Positions 52,919 through 61,147 of a DNA stretch of 64,000 bases are shown piece after piece. The notes under the pieces are model-generated. The model worked only from the letters and a program-made list of their open reading frames with translations. It made no database searches and was not told the DNA's origin. Source of the DNA: Nocardioides aquaticus (GTDB taxonomy: Bacteria > Actinomycetota > Actinomycetes > Propionibacteriales > Nocardioidaceae); contig NZ_CP075371.1 of the NCBI RefSeq assembly GCF_018459925.1, positions 1,860,001 to 1,924,000 of the forward strand, in the 5' to 3' direction. Every line of letters starts with the position of its first letter. The first letter of the stretch is position 1. The translations under genes and the position numbers were made by a program.

Positions 52919-53307
52919 TGGCCGAGCACCTGCAGGTCGAGCTGGTCGCTGCGGACCGCACCGTGTGGTCGGGGCGGGCCGAGATGATCATCGCCCGCAC
53001 GGTCGAGGGCGACGTGGGCGTGCTGCGCGGCCACGCGCCGATGCTGGCGCTGCTCACCGACGCGGTCGTGGAGATCACCGACGACGAGGGCAACGTCACC
53101 GTCGCCGTGGTCGACGGCGGGTTCCTCTCCGTGGCCGGTGACCGCGTCTCGGTGCTGTCCGAGCGCGCGGTGCTGTCCGAGGAGGTCAACGTCGACGAGG
53201 TCCGTGCCGAGCTCGACACCGCCCGGGACGTCGGCGACGTGGACGAGTCCGAGCGCCGCATCCGCCGGGCCGAGGCCCGGCTCCGTGCGGTCGAGCGCGC
53301 CTCCTGA
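52918..53307 (+). CDS. atpC: F1Fo ATP synthase subunit epsilon
   Basis: 129 residues. Beta-sandwich (LQVELVAADRTVWSGRAEMIIART, GDVGVLRGHAPMLALL) and short helical tail (SERRIRRAEARLRAVE). ATG lies in the atpD stop (TGATG). It couples rotor to F1 and limits ATP hydrolysis. Confidence 0.95.
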
Positions 53308-53328
53308 AGCGGCGCGCGCACCACGCCT

Positions 53329-53362
53329 GACGGGCGGGACCCCCACCGGGGTCCCGCCCGTC
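53329..53362 (+). terminator. Terminator of the atp operon
   Basis: A perfect 15-bp stem (53329-53343 with 53348-53362) closes a CACC loop, 21 nt after atpC. Confidence 0.85.
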
Positions 53363-53470
53363 CTGCGTCCCGGGTGAGGGCCGCGCAGGTCACCCCGCCC
53401 GCCCGGGCTAGGGTTCCTGGCGTGGGGCGCGAGGTCGTGCCCTGCCTCGATCGACGAGGAGGTCCGGCGG

Positions 53471-53911
53471 GTGCCCTGGTGGCAGTGGGTCATCGACGTC
53501 GCCGGACTGCTGCTGCTCGGCGTCCTCCTCTACGGGCTCGCCCTCGTGCTGCGTCGGCGCTGGCTCGCCCGGCGCGGAGGGACGTTCGAGGTCTCCCACC
53601 GGCTCCACCAGCAACGCCCCGACCGCGGCTGGGTGCTCGGCATGGGCCGCTACACCGAGGACTCGCTGGAGTGGTTCCGGGTGTTCTCCCTCTCGCCCCG
53701 GCCCCGGTCCAGCTGGCGGCGCGGGGAGCTCGTCTACGACGGCCGTCGTGAGCCGCAGGGCCCCGAGCGGCACACGCTCTACCCGGACCACCTGGTGATC
53801 TGCTGCCAGTCGCGCGGGGAGCACGTCGAGCTCGCGATGAGCCCGGCGTCGCTGACCGGGTTCCAGTCGTGGCTGGAGGCCCGGCGACCGGGCACCGACT
53901 GGTCACGGTGA
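53471..53911 (+). CDS. DUF2550 family membrane-anchored protein
   Basis: 146 residues. One N-terminal helix (VIDVAGLLLLGVLLYGLALVL) and a cytosolic PH-like beta domain (RGWVLGMGRYTEDSLEWFRVFSL, HTLYPDHLVICCQSR). Conserved downstream of atpC in Actinobacteria; function unknown. A TAGGGT hexamer (53409-53414) may give a 50-nt leader. The MFS gene overlaps its stop (GTGA). Confidence 0.85.
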   Translation: MPWWQWVIDVAGLLLLGVLLYGLALVLRRRWLARRGGTFEVSHRLHQQRPDRGWVLGMGRYTEDSLEWFRVFSLSPRPRSSWRRGELVYDGRREPQGPERHTLYPDHLVICCQSRGEHVELAMSPASLTGFQSWLEARRPGTDWSR

Positions 53912-55095
53912 GCGGCAGCTCGACGGGGGTACGCCCGGTGGTCGTCGTCTTCGTCGTCAACGGCGTGCTGATGGCCTCGCTGTTCTCGCGCGTCCCGGAC
54001 GTCCGTCGCGGCCTGGACCTGGCCAACGGGCCCCTGGGCCTGCTGCTGCTGTGCGCCGCGGTCGGCTCGGTGCTGTCCCTGCCGACCGCCGGGCGACTGA
54101 TCCAGGGCCTGGGCGTGGCGACGGTGCTGCGGGCCGGCGCGCTGACCGGCGTGCTCGGCCTGGTGGTGCTCGGCGTCGCGGTGGACCTCACCGGGTCGGT
54201 GCCCCTCGCGGCGGCGGGCCTGCTGGCCGTCGGCGTGGGCATCGGGCTGTGGGACGTGGCGATGAACGCCGAGGGCGCCGAGGTCGAGCGCGACCGGGCG
54301 CGGACCCTGATGCCCCGGCTGCACGCGGGGTTCAGCCTCGGCAGCGTCGCCGGGGCCCTGCTCGGGGCGGGCGTGCTGTGGGTCGACCTGCCCGTCCTGC
54401 CGCACCTCGGCGTCGTCGGCGCGCTCGCCCTGATCGCCTCGTGGCGGGCCACCGCGGTGTTCCACGAGGCCCCCGCAGCGCCCGCCGGCGCCGCCGGGGT
54501 GGTTCCGCCGGCCCTCGGCGCCTGGACCGAGCCGCGCACGCTCGTCATCGGCCTGATGGTGCTCTGCTTCGCCGTCGCCGAGGGCAGCGCCAACGACTGG
54601 TTGTCGCTGGCCCTGATCGACGGTCACGGGGCCGCCGACGCGGTGGGGGTCGCCGGCTTCGCGCTGTTCGTGGCCGCGATGACGGTCGGGCGGGTGCTGG
54701 GTCCGCCGGTCCTCGACCGCTGGGGGCGCCCGCGGGTGCTCGCTGCCGGGGCGGCGACCGCCGGCGTCGGCGTCCTGCTGGTCGTGCTGCCCGGCAGCAC
54801 CGTCGTGGTCGTCGTCGGCATCGTGCTGTGGGGCCTGGGCGCGGCCCTCGGCTTCCCGGTCGGGATGAGCGCGGCCGCCGACGACCCGCGGCACGCCGCC
54901 GCCCGGCTGAGCGTGGTCTCCACGATCGGGTACGCGGCGTTCCTCGCCGGACCGCCGCTGCTGGGCTGGCTGGGCGACGCGGTGGGCACCCTCGAGGCGC
55001 TGCTGCTCGTCGCGGCGCTGATGGGTCCGGCGCTGCTCACCGTGCTGGCGGCCCGCCCGGAGCCGGTCGTACCGCCGGAGCGGGTCGGCCGGTAG
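53908..55095 (+). CDS. MFS transporter (YbjJ-like exporter)
   Basis: 395 residues, twelve predicted helices. The loop motif is SLPTAGRLIQGLG after helix 2, and GPPVLDRWGRPRVL lies in the second half. NDWLSLALIDGHG near the middle recalls the YbjJ-type MFS group. Substrate unknown. Its stop lies next to that of the convergent adenosyltransferase gene with no gap. Confidence 0.8.
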   Translation: MSGSSTGVRPVVVVFVVNGVLMASLFSRVPDVRRGLDLANGPLGLLLLCAAVGSVLSLPTAGRLIQGLGVATVLRAGALTGVLGLVVLGVAVDLTGSVPLAAAGLLAVGVGIGLWDVAMNAEGAEVERDRARTLMPRLHAGFSLGSVAGALLGAGVLWVDLPVLPHLGVVGALALIASWRATAVFHEAPAAPAGAAGVVPPALGAWTEPRTLVIGLMVLCFAVAEGSANDWLSLALIDGHGAADAVGVAGFALFVAAMTVGRVLGPPVLDRWGRPRVLAAGAATAGVGVLLVVLPGSTVVVVVGIVLWGLGAALGFPVGMSAAADDPRHAAARLSVVSTIGYAAFLAGPPLLGWLGDAVGTLEALLLVAALMGPALLTVLAARPEPVVPPERVGR

Positions 55096-55671
55096 TCAGC
55101 CGCGCTCGCCGCCGGGCACCCAGGCGACGTCGCCCTGGTGGCGGTTGGCGTGACGGGCCAGGATGAACAGCAGGTCCGAGAGCCGGTTCAGGTAGGTCAG
55201 GGAGAGCTTGTTCATCACCTCGCCGTGCTCGGCCCAGGCGGCCCAGCCCGCGCGCTCGGCACGCCGCACCACGGTGCGGGCCACGTGGAGGTGGGCGGCC
55301 GGGACCGTGCCCCCGTTCAGGACGAACGACCGCAGGGCCTCCAACGGCTCGTTGTAGTGGTCGCACCAGCCCTCGAGGCGGTCGACGTAGTCCTGCTCGA
55401 TGCGCAGCGGCGGGTACTCGGGGTCGGGCACCACCGGGGTGCACAGGTCCGCGCCGACGTCGAAGAGGTCGTTCTGCACGCGCGTCAGCAGGGCGACGAC
55501 GTCGTCCTCCAGCCCGCCGTGGGCCAGCGCGACGCCGATGGCGGCGTTGGCCTCGTCGACGTCGGCGTACGCGTGCAGCCGCAGGTCGTTCTTCGTCGTC
55601 AGGCTCATGTCGCCGAGCCGGGTCTCGCCCGCATCGCCGGTCCGGGTGTAGATGCGCGTGAGGTTGACCAT
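55096..55671 (-). CDS. pduO: ATP:cob(I)alamin adenosyltransferase (PduO type)
   Basis: 191 residues. TRTGDAGETRLGDMSLTTKND (ATP loop), DEANAAIGVA, and VVRRAERAGWAAWAEHGEV followed by LNRLSDLLFILAR are the PduO-type signature. It makes adenosylcobalamin, the cofactor of the acyl-CoA mutase at 56640. Convergent with the MFS gene. No cobalamin riboswitch signature was seen upstream. Confidence 0.93.
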   Translation of the reverse strand: MVNLTRIYTRTGDAGETRLGDMSLTTKNDLRLHAYADVDEANAAIGVALAHGGLEDDVVALLTRVQNDLFDVGADLCTPVVPDPEYPPLRIEQDYVDRLEGWCDHYNEPLEALRSFVLNGGTVPAAHLHVARTVVRRAERAGWAAWAEHGEVMNKLSLTYLNRLSDLLFILARHANRHQGDVAWVPGGERG

Positions 55672-55716
55672 GCCCGGAGCCTAGGACACGGCCCCGACCA
55701 CCCTGCGTCGCGCTGT

Positions 55717-55773
55717 GTGAGGTCGGTCGCGATCCGGCCTCACCCCTGTGGTCGACCTGCCCGACCGGGCAGG
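55717..55773. other. Two hairpins in the gap between pduO and the Cys/His-rich gene
   Basis: A 10-bp stem with one G.T pair (55717-55726 with 55734-55743) and an 8-bp stem with 2-nt loop (55756-55763 with 55766-55773). They may be regulatory leader structures of either divergent gene. No known riboswitch boxes. Confidence 0.35.
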
Positions 55774-55853
55774 CTGGTACCTGTTCACGAGGGCAGTGCC
55801 GCCCCCGCACCTTCCGCCGTCGGCCGTGCCGGCGTGACCCCCGAGGAGGCCCC

Positions 55854-55982
55854 GTGTCCGGGACCTGCGAGTACTGCACCCACGACTGGCACGGCCTGGC
55901 CTGCCGCCACGAGGCGGTCGTGCGCGACGGCTGGTGGCTGACCCGCGAGAGCTGCAGCTGCCCGGGCGCCGCTGCGGGGTGA
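55854..55982 (+). CDS. 42-residue Cys/His-rich small protein, unknown
   Basis: GTG start with GAGGAGG 4 nt upstream, a strong ribosome-binding site. Cys5 and Cys8 (CEYC), His10 and His13, Cys17 and His19, Cys34 and Cys36 could form a zinc site; two Trp and no membrane helix. Ends 24 nt before the next gene, so probably co-transcribed. I do not recognise a family. Confidence 0.6.
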   Translation: MSGTCEYCTHDWHGLACRHEAVVRDGWWLTRESCSCPGAAAG

Positions 55983-56006
55983 CCCCGCACCCGGCACAGT
56001 GGGGCC

Positions 56007-56606
56007 ATGCGTGAGTCCCGTGCCTACCCGCTGCTCCTGGCCCTGCCGGGCGTCGTCCTGGCCGCCGCCGGCCTCTTCCACCCCACCGGGCTGAACTACG
56101 ACACAGCCCAGCTGTGGTACCTGCTGCACCTGCCGGGCCTGCTGGTCTTCCCGCTGGTCGGCTGGGCGCTGGCCGACCTGGTGGCCGGTCGCCGCGACGT
56201 GGTGGCCTGGGTGGTGCGGGCGACGGCCTACGTCTACGCCACCTTCTACACCGCCCTCGACGTGGTCAGCGGGATCGGCGCGGGCTACGTCACGCGCCAG
56301 CTCGGCCCCGACGTGCCCCGTCCCGAGGCCGTGTCGCTGATGTTCCGGATCGGCACGCCCCTCGGCGAGGTCGGGTCCTGGGCGCTGCTGGCCTGCGTGG
56401 TCGTGCTGCTCGCGGACCGGGTGCGGGCCCTGGGGGTCGGCGGCCTGGTCGGGCTGGTGCTCCTGCCCGGGGCCTGGCTGGTGCACACCGAGCACATCTT
56501 CTCCCCGCTCGGCGTGCTCGGGATGCTGCTGCTGGGAGCCGGCAGTGCCGCCCTGGCGGTCGTGGCCCGCCGTACGGGTGTGATAGCCCACACGTCGGAC
56601 AGGTGA
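56007..56606 (+). CDS. Integral membrane protein, unknown function
   Basis: 199 residues, about six helices: LLLALPGVVLAAAGLF, LWYLLHLPGLLVFPLVGWAL, VVRATAYVYATFYTALDVVSGI, SWALLACVVVLLADRV, LGVGGLVGLVLLPGAWL, LGMLLLGAGSAALAVVARR. The layout is like small DUF4386-type membrane proteins, but I cannot assign a family firmly. Confidence 0.65.
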   Translation: MRESRAYPLLLALPGVVLAAAGLFHPTGLNYDTAQLWYLLHLPGLLVFPLVGWALADLVAGRRDVVAWVVRATAYVYATFYTALDVVSGIGAGYVTRQLGPDVPRPEAVSLMFRIGTPLGEVGSWALLACVVVLLADRVRALGVGGLVGLVLLPGAWLVHTEHIFSPLGVLGMLLLGAGSAALAVVARRTGVIAHTSDR

Positions 56607-56626
56607 CTGGTCGGTAACCGGCGCCC

Positions 56627-56632
56627 TACCCT
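56627..56632 (+). promoter_or_regulatory. -10 hexamer of a near-leaderless promoter for the acyl-CoA mutase gene
   Basis: TACCCT ends 7 nt before the ATG at 56640. GGTAACC upstream is not a clear -35. Confidence 0.4.
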
Positions 56633-56639
56633 GCCAAGC

Positions 56640-58694
56640 ATGACCCAGCCCGAGCCGGACCTGCAGATCGTCGCCCCGACGCGTCCGGAGAAGGACCGCC
56701 CGTGGGTCATGCGCACCTACGCCGGCCACTCCACGGCCGCGGCCTCCAACGCGCTCTACCGGACCAACCTGGCCAAGGGCCAGACCGGGCTGTCGGTCGC
56801 CTTCGACCTGCCGACGCAGACCGGCTACGACCCCGACTCCCCGCTGAGTCGCGGCGAGGTCGGCAAGGTCGGCGTGCCGGTGCCGCACCTGGGTGAGATG
56901 CGCCGGCTGTTCGAGGACATCCCGATCACGCAGATGAACACCTCGATGACGATCAACGCCACCGCGATGTGGCTGCTCGCGCTCTACCAGGTGGCGGCGG
57001 AGGAGCAGAACCCCGACCTCGACCCCACCGAGGTGGCCCACCAGCTGGCCGGCACGACCCAGAACGACATCATCAAGGAGTACCTCTCCCGCGGGACCTA
57101 CGTCTTCGGCCCGCAGCACTCGCTGCGCCTGATCGCCGACGTCGTGGCCTACACCGTCCACGAGATCCCGAAGTGGAACCCGATCAACATCTGCAGCTAC
57201 CACCTGCAGGAGGCCGGGGCGACGCCGACCCAGGAGCTGGCGTACTCGCTGAGCACCGCGATCGCGGTCCTGGACCAGGTCCGGGACTCGGGGCAGGTCT
57301 CCGAGGAGGACTTCGGCAGGGTCGTCGGCCGGATCTCCTTCTTCGTCAACGCCGGGGTGCGCTTCGTCGAGGAGATGTGCAAGATGCGCGCCTTCGTGCA
57401 GCTCTGGGACGAGATCACGAGCGAGCGGTACGGCGTGACCGACCCCAAGATGCGCCGGTTCCGCTACGGGGTCCAGGTCAACTCCCTGGGCCTGACCGAG
57501 GCGCAGCCCGAGAACAACGTGCAGCGGATCGTGCTGGAGATGCTCGGCGTGACGCTGTCCAAGGACGCCCGCGCGCGTGCGGTCCAGCTGCCGGCCTGGA
57601 ACGAGGCGCTCGGCCTGCCGCGGCCGTGGGACCAGCAGTGGTCCCTGCGCCTGCAGCAGGTGCTGGCCTTCGAGTCCGACCTGCTCGAGTACGAGGACCT
57701 CTTCGAGGGCAGCAAGGTGGTCGAGGCCAAGGTCGCCGAGCTCGTCGCGAGCGCCCGGGCCGAGATGGAACGCGTCGAGGGGATGGGCGGCGCGATCGCC
57801 GCGGTCGAGTCCGGCTACATGAAGCAGGCGCTGGTCGCGGCGCACGCCACCCGCCGGGCGCGGATCGAGGGGGGCGAGGAGAAGATCGTCGGCGTCAACG
57901 TCTTCACCACCACCGAGCCCAACCCGCTCACCGCCGACCTCGACGGCGCGATCCAGGCCGCCGACCCGGCGGCCGAGCAGGCCGCGCTGGACAGCGTGTC
58001 GCGCTGGAAGGCCGACCGCGACGAGGACGCCGTGACCGCGGCCCTGGCCCGGCTCGCGGCGGACGCGCAGACCGACACCAACCTGATGCACGCGACCCTC
58101 GCCGCGGCGCGGGCCGGCGCGACGACGGGGGAGTGGGCCGGCACGCTGCGCGAGGTGTTCGGGGAGTTCCGGGCGCCGACCGGCGTGGGGGGCGCGGTGC
58201 ACGTGACCCACACCGGCACCGCCCTGGCCGAGGTGCGCGAGCGGGTGCGCGAGACCGGTGCCGAGCTGGGCGGGCGGCTGCGGCTGCTCGTCGGCAAGCC
58301 GGGGCTGGACGGCCACTCGAACGGCGCGGAGCAGATCGCGGTGCGGGCACGTGACGCCGGCTTCGAGGTGGTCTACCAGGGGATCCGGCTGACCCCGGCC
58401 GAGATCGTGGCCGCGGCGGTGGCCGAGGACGTGCACTGCGTGGGTCTCTCGATCCTCTCCGGGTCCCACATGTCCCTGGTGCCCGACGTGATCGCCGGTC
58501 TGAACGCCGCCGGGCTCGACGACGTCCCGGTCGTGGTCGGCGGGATCATCCCCGACTCCGACGCCCGGGAGCTGCTCCGGTCCGGGGTCGCCGCGGTCTA
58601 CACGCCCAAGGACTTCGGGATGACCGAGATCATGGGCGGGATCGTCGACGTCATCCGGGCCGCGCACGGACTCGACGCCGGCGTCACGGTCTGA
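56640..58694 (+). CDS. meaA: Adenosylcobalamin-dependent acyl-CoA mutase, MeaA/ethylmalonyl-CoA mutase-like
   Basis: 684 residues in one chain: a catalytic barrel (about 1-510) with WVMRTYAGHSTA, GLSVAFDLPTQTGYDPD, MNTSMTINATAMW, NNVQRIVLEML, and a C-terminal B12 domain (about 540-680) with DGHSNGAEQ (D-x-H-x-x-G, about 557) and LSILSGSHMSLV. The fused form and FGPQHSL/YGVQVNSLGLTEAQPENN fit the MeaA group. Ethylmalonyl-CoA, methylmalonyl-CoA or another acyl-CoA could be the substrate. The cofactor-making pduO is 1 kb upstream, and a 3-hydroxyacyl-CoA dehydrogenase ends the window. Confidence 0.82.
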   Translation: MTQPEPDLQIVAPTRPEKDRPWVMRTYAGHSTAAASNALYRTNLAKGQTGLSVAFDLPTQTGYDPDSPLSRGEVGKVGVPVPHLGEMRRLFEDIPITQMNTSMTINATAMWLLALYQVAAEEQNPDLDPTEVAHQLAGTTQNDIIKEYLSRGTYVFGPQHSLRLIADVVAYTVHEIPKWNPINICSYHLQEAGATPTQELAYSLSTAIAVLDQVRDSGQVSEEDFGRVVGRISFFVNAGVRFVEEMCKMRAFVQLWDEITSERYGVTDPKMRRFRYGVQVNSLGLTEAQPENNVQRIVLEMLGVTLSKDARARAVQLPAWNEALGLPRPWDQQWSLRLQQVLAFESDLLEYEDLFEGSKVVEAKVAELVASARAEMERVEGMGGAIAAVESGYMKQALVAAHATRRARIEGGEEKIVGVNVFTTTEPNPLTADLDGAIQAADPAAEQAALDSVSRWKADRDEDAVTAALARLAADAQTDTNLMHATLAAARAGATTGEWAGTLREVFGEFRAPTGVGGAVHVTHTGTALAEVRERVRETGAELGGRLRLLVGKPGLDGHSNGAEQIAVRARDAGFEVVYQGIRLTPAEIVAAAVAEDVHCVGLSILSGSHMSLVPDVIAGLNAAGLDDVPVVVGGIIPDSDARELLRSGVAAVYTPKDFGMTEIMGGIVDVIRAAHGLDAGVTV

Positions 58695-58714
58695 GCGGGG
58701 CCCGGCGTGGCGAG

Positions 58715-59236
58715 ATGCGCGCCGGCGCCGGCGTGAGCGACACCCCGGGTCGCGAGGACGAGCTGCGTGTCAGGACGTGCGACACCGACGAGACGCTCGC
58801 ACCGGCCAGCGTCGTGTTCGACCGGTACCGGCACCACTACGGCGAGTCCGGCGGCGAGGCGCTCGCCCTCGGATGGCTCAGCGAGATGGTGCGGTCGAAC
58901 CTGCTCACGGTCTACTCGGCATCGGTGACCTCGCAGGTCGGCACACTCCCGGTCGGCCTGGCGACGGCTCACGCGGTTCCTGCCTCGCTGGTCCTGGGAC
59001 GGTCCTGGCAGCTGCGTGACCTCTACGTGCTCCCCGAGGCCCGTCGCCGCGGGGTCGCGGCTGCTCTGGTCGGGGCAGTCCGAGACGCCGCCGTCGCAAG
59101 CGGCGCGACACGGCTGTCACTGCTCACCGAACCCGGCAACCGGGCTGCACTCGACCTCTATGAGGGGCTCGGGTTCAGACCCGTCGAGGGACTGACGTCG
59201 CTCAGCCTGGACCTCGCTCCCCGAGCCACGACGTAG
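58715..59236 (+). CDS. GNAT family N-acetyltransferase
   Basis: 173 residues. Acetyl-CoA loop LRDLYVLPEARRRGVAAALVG and EPGNRAALDLYEGLGFRPV are the standard motifs A and B. ATG 58715 or GTG 58733 may be the start; neither has a good ribosome-binding site. Substrate unknown. Its codon choice looks a little less GC-biased than that of neighbours. Confidence 0.82.
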   Translation: MRAGAGVSDTPGREDELRVRTCDTDETLAPASVVFDRYRHHYGESGGEALALGWLSEMVRSNLLTVYSASVTSQVGTLPVGLATAHAVPASLVLGRSWQLRDLYVLPEARRRGVAAALVGAVRDAAVASGATRLSLLTEPGNRAALDLYEGLGFRPVEGLTSLSLDLAPRATT

Positions 59237-59279
59237 CTGGCCCGCGCGACCGCCCACCCTGGCGTGACCTACGCCAAGT

Positions 59280-59298
59280 TGAGGTAAGGCTTCCCTCA
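59280..59298. promoter_or_regulatory. DtxR/IdeR-like iron box
   Basis: TGAGGTAAGGCTTCCCTCA is symmetric at 16 of 19 positions and matches the consensus TTAGGTTAGGCTAACCTAA at 14 of 19. It lies just upstream of a TACGGT -10 hexamer (59307-59312), where a repressor would block RNA polymerase. Confidence 0.65.
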
Positions 59299-59306
59299 CC
59301 TCCTGC

Positions 59307-59312
59307 TACGGT
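59307..59312 (+). promoter_or_regulatory. -10 hexamer, leaderless promoter of the Cys-rich gene
   Basis: TACGGT ends 6 nt before the ATG at 59319, right after the iron box. Confidence 0.5.
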
Positions 59313-59318
59313 GGGGGC

Positions 59319-59597
59319 ATGGGGAAGCAGAGCGCGGTGGCCTCGATCAAGGCCCCCAAGCCGCCGAAGGCGAAGTGCTGCGTGTCCAAGAAGCGCTGCG
59401 GCAGCTGCCCGATCCGGATGCTCAAGGAGGGCACGCTGCCCGAGGGCTACGGCGTGAAGAAGCGGGTCCTGGTGAAGGTCGACCCCGACGCCCCCGACAT
59501 CGTGCGGCCGGGCAAGAAGTCGAAGAAGGACAAGGACCGCTCGAAGTCGGGGAAGAAGGCCGCCAAGCGCGCCGCACGCCTCGGACAGGCCGCCTGA
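59319..59597 (+). CDS. Small Cys/Lys-rich protein, likely iron-regulated, unknown
   Basis: 92 residues. A CC-x5-C-x2-C cluster (KCCVSKKRCGSCP, Cys20, 21, 27, 30) is followed by IRMLKEGTLPEGYGVKKRVLVKV and a strongly basic tail (KKSKKDKDRSKSGKKAAKRA). The four Cys could bind Zn or Fe-S; the basic tail could bind nucleic acid. The upstream iron box suggests repression when iron is plentiful. DAAO follows 10 nt later. Family not recognised. Confidence 0.7.
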   Translation: MGKQSAVASIKAPKPPKAKCCVSKKRCGSCPIRMLKEGTLPEGYGVKKRVLVKVDPDAPDIVRPGKKSKKDKDRSKSGKKAAKRAARLGQAA

Positions 59598-59607
59598 CTC
59601 CTCCGTC

Positions 59608-60540
59608 GTGAGCCAGACTGCTCCCGTGCGCGTGGTGGTGGTCGGGGCCGGGGTGGTGGGGCTGAGCTGCGCCGTCCGCCTGCTCGAGGCCGGCCACCGC
59701 GTCGACGTGCTGGCCCGCGACCTGCCGCGCGAGACGACCTCGGCCGTCGCGGCCGCCATCTGGTACCCCTACCGCGCCGAGCCCCGGGACCGGGTCGGTG
59801 CGTGGGGCAGCCGGACGTACGCCGTGCTCGCGGGCCTGGCCGCCGACGGCGTCCCGGGCGTGGTGGTCCGCAGCACCACCGAGGTGGTCGCCGACACCGA
59901 CGCCGAGCCCTGGTGGGCCGCCACCGTCCCGTCGGTGCGCCGGGTGGCGTCCCCGCCGGGGTACGCCGCCGCGTGGCGGTTCGACGCCCCCGTGGTGGAG
60001 ATGCCGGTCTACCTCGACTGGTTGGCGGACCGGGTCGAGGAGCTCGGCGGGACGGTCACCAGGCAGGTGCTCTCCGCGCTCCCGTCGGGCGGCGACGTGG
60101 TGGTGGACGCCTCGGGCCTGGGCGCACGGCTGCTCGGCGGTGACCGGTCGGTGCTGCCGGTGCGCGGTCAGGTCGTCCGGCTCGCGCAGTGGGGCCTGGA
60201 GGAGGCCTGGCTGGACGGGTCCGGCCCGACGTACCTCGTGCCGCGCGCGCACGACGTGGTCGTCGGTGGGACCGCCGACGAGGGCGACTGGAGCCGGACG
60301 CCGACGCCGGAGGTGGCCACCGCGATCCTGGCCCGCGCCGCCCGCCTCGTCCCGGAGGTGGCCTCCGCCCGGGTGCTGTCACACAAGGTCGGGCTGCGCC
60401 CGGTCCGCCCGTCGGTGCGCCTCGAGCGCGACGCGGTCGACCCCCGGGTCGTCCACTGCTACGGCCACGGCGGCTCCGGCGTCACCCTCAGCTGGGGGTG
60501 CGCCGAGGAGGTCGCGGCGCTGGTCGGCCCGCCCGGTTGA
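59608..60540 (+). CDS. D-amino-acid oxidase family flavoprotein
   Basis: 310 residues. FAD motif VVVVGAGVVGLSCAVRLLEAG, TTSAVAAAIWYPY, GQVVRLA, LRPVRPSVRLE and the C-terminal GHGGSGVTLSWG fit D-amino-acid oxidase. It oxidises D-amino acids to 2-keto acids with peroxide release. GTG start 10 nt after the Cys-rich gene; may share its iron-controlled promoter. It converges on the DUF952 gene. Confidence 0.9.
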   Translation: MSQTAPVRVVVVGAGVVGLSCAVRLLEAGHRVDVLARDLPRETTSAVAAAIWYPYRAEPRDRVGAWGSRTYAVLAGLAADGVPGVVVRSTTEVVADTDAEPWWAATVPSVRRVASPPGYAAAWRFDAPVVEMPVYLDWLADRVEELGGTVTRQVLSALPSGGDVVVDASGLGARLLGGDRSVLPVRGQVVRLAQWGLEEAWLDGSGPTYLVPRAHDVVVGGTADEGDWSRTPTPEVATAILARAARLVPEVASARVLSHKVGLRPVRPSVRLERDAVDPRVVHCYGHGGSGVTLSWGCAEEVAALVGPPG

Positions 60541-60549
60541 GCCGCGGGG

Positions 60550-61137
60550 TCACGCGCGGTCGGTGAGGCGGCGATCGCGGCGCCGGTCGAGGACCACCGC
60601 GACCGGCATGCCGACGACGAGCCCGGCAATCGTGCCGAGCAGCGGTCCCCACGCGGGCGCCACGGCCCGGCCCACCACGGCGCCGACGACCACGACGGCC
60701 AGCACGAGCCCGGCGAGCAGCAGCCGGTGGAAGACCTCGCCGAGGAACAGGCTGCTGAACGACGCACCGGGCGAAACGGGCGAAACGGGCGCCACGGGCG
60801 TCACCGGCGCCACCGGTGTGGCGTCGAGCGGCACGACCGACACGACCGCGGCGGGGGTGATCGACCCGTACACGTGGGGGAAGGTCTCCGTGCCGCCGGC
60901 CACCGCGGGCTCCTCGACGACCGGCGCGTCGAGCAGGTCGGTGTCGATGACCAGCAGCACCAACGGCTCGGTCACGTCGGCGTAGAAGCGGCGCCGTACG
61001 TCCTGCCACTGGTCGCCCCGGGCGGCGTGGACGAAACCCTCCTCGGCCAGGGTGCGGCCGCGGGTGGAGGTGGTGTAGCGCCCGGAGGCCTGTGCCGCCC
61101 GCCAGTCGGCGGCGGTGGCCACGTGGAAGATCCGCAC
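60550..61137 (-). CDS. DUF952 domain protein with membrane tail
   Basis: 195 residues. The N-terminal DUF952 part (RIFHVATAADWRAAQASGRY, EEGFVHAARGDQWQDV, VIDTDLL, FPHVYGSITPAAVV) spans about 1-105; then a PVAPVTPVAPVSPVSP linker and two membrane helices (LLLAGLVLAVVVVGAVVG, LLGTIAGLVVGMPVAVVL). The membrane tail is unusual for DUF952. GTG 61137 begins the domain; the upstream open frame lies in nucS. 10 nt after nucS. Confidence 0.75.
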   Translation of the reverse strand: MRIFHVATAADWRAAQASGRYTTSTRGRTLAEEGFVHAARGDQWQDVRRRFYADVTEPLVLLVIDTDLLDAPVVEEPAVAGGTETFPHVYGSITPAAVVSVVPLDATPVAPVTPVAPVSPVSPGASFSSLFLGEVFHRLLLAGLVLAVVVVGAVVGRAVAPAWGPLLGTIAGLVVGMPVAVVLDRRRDRRLTDRA

Positions 61138-61147
61138 GGGGAGGGGC

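Noticed and set aside
55672..55853. Cobalamin riboswitch before pduO
   Set aside because: Two simple hairpins are present but no B12-box (GCCACTG) or the expected multi-helix junction; the region is also too short.
55785..58667. 960-codon minus-strand frame opposite the acyl-CoA mutase
   Set aside because: Antisense shadow; the plus strand encodes a complete mutase with all motifs.
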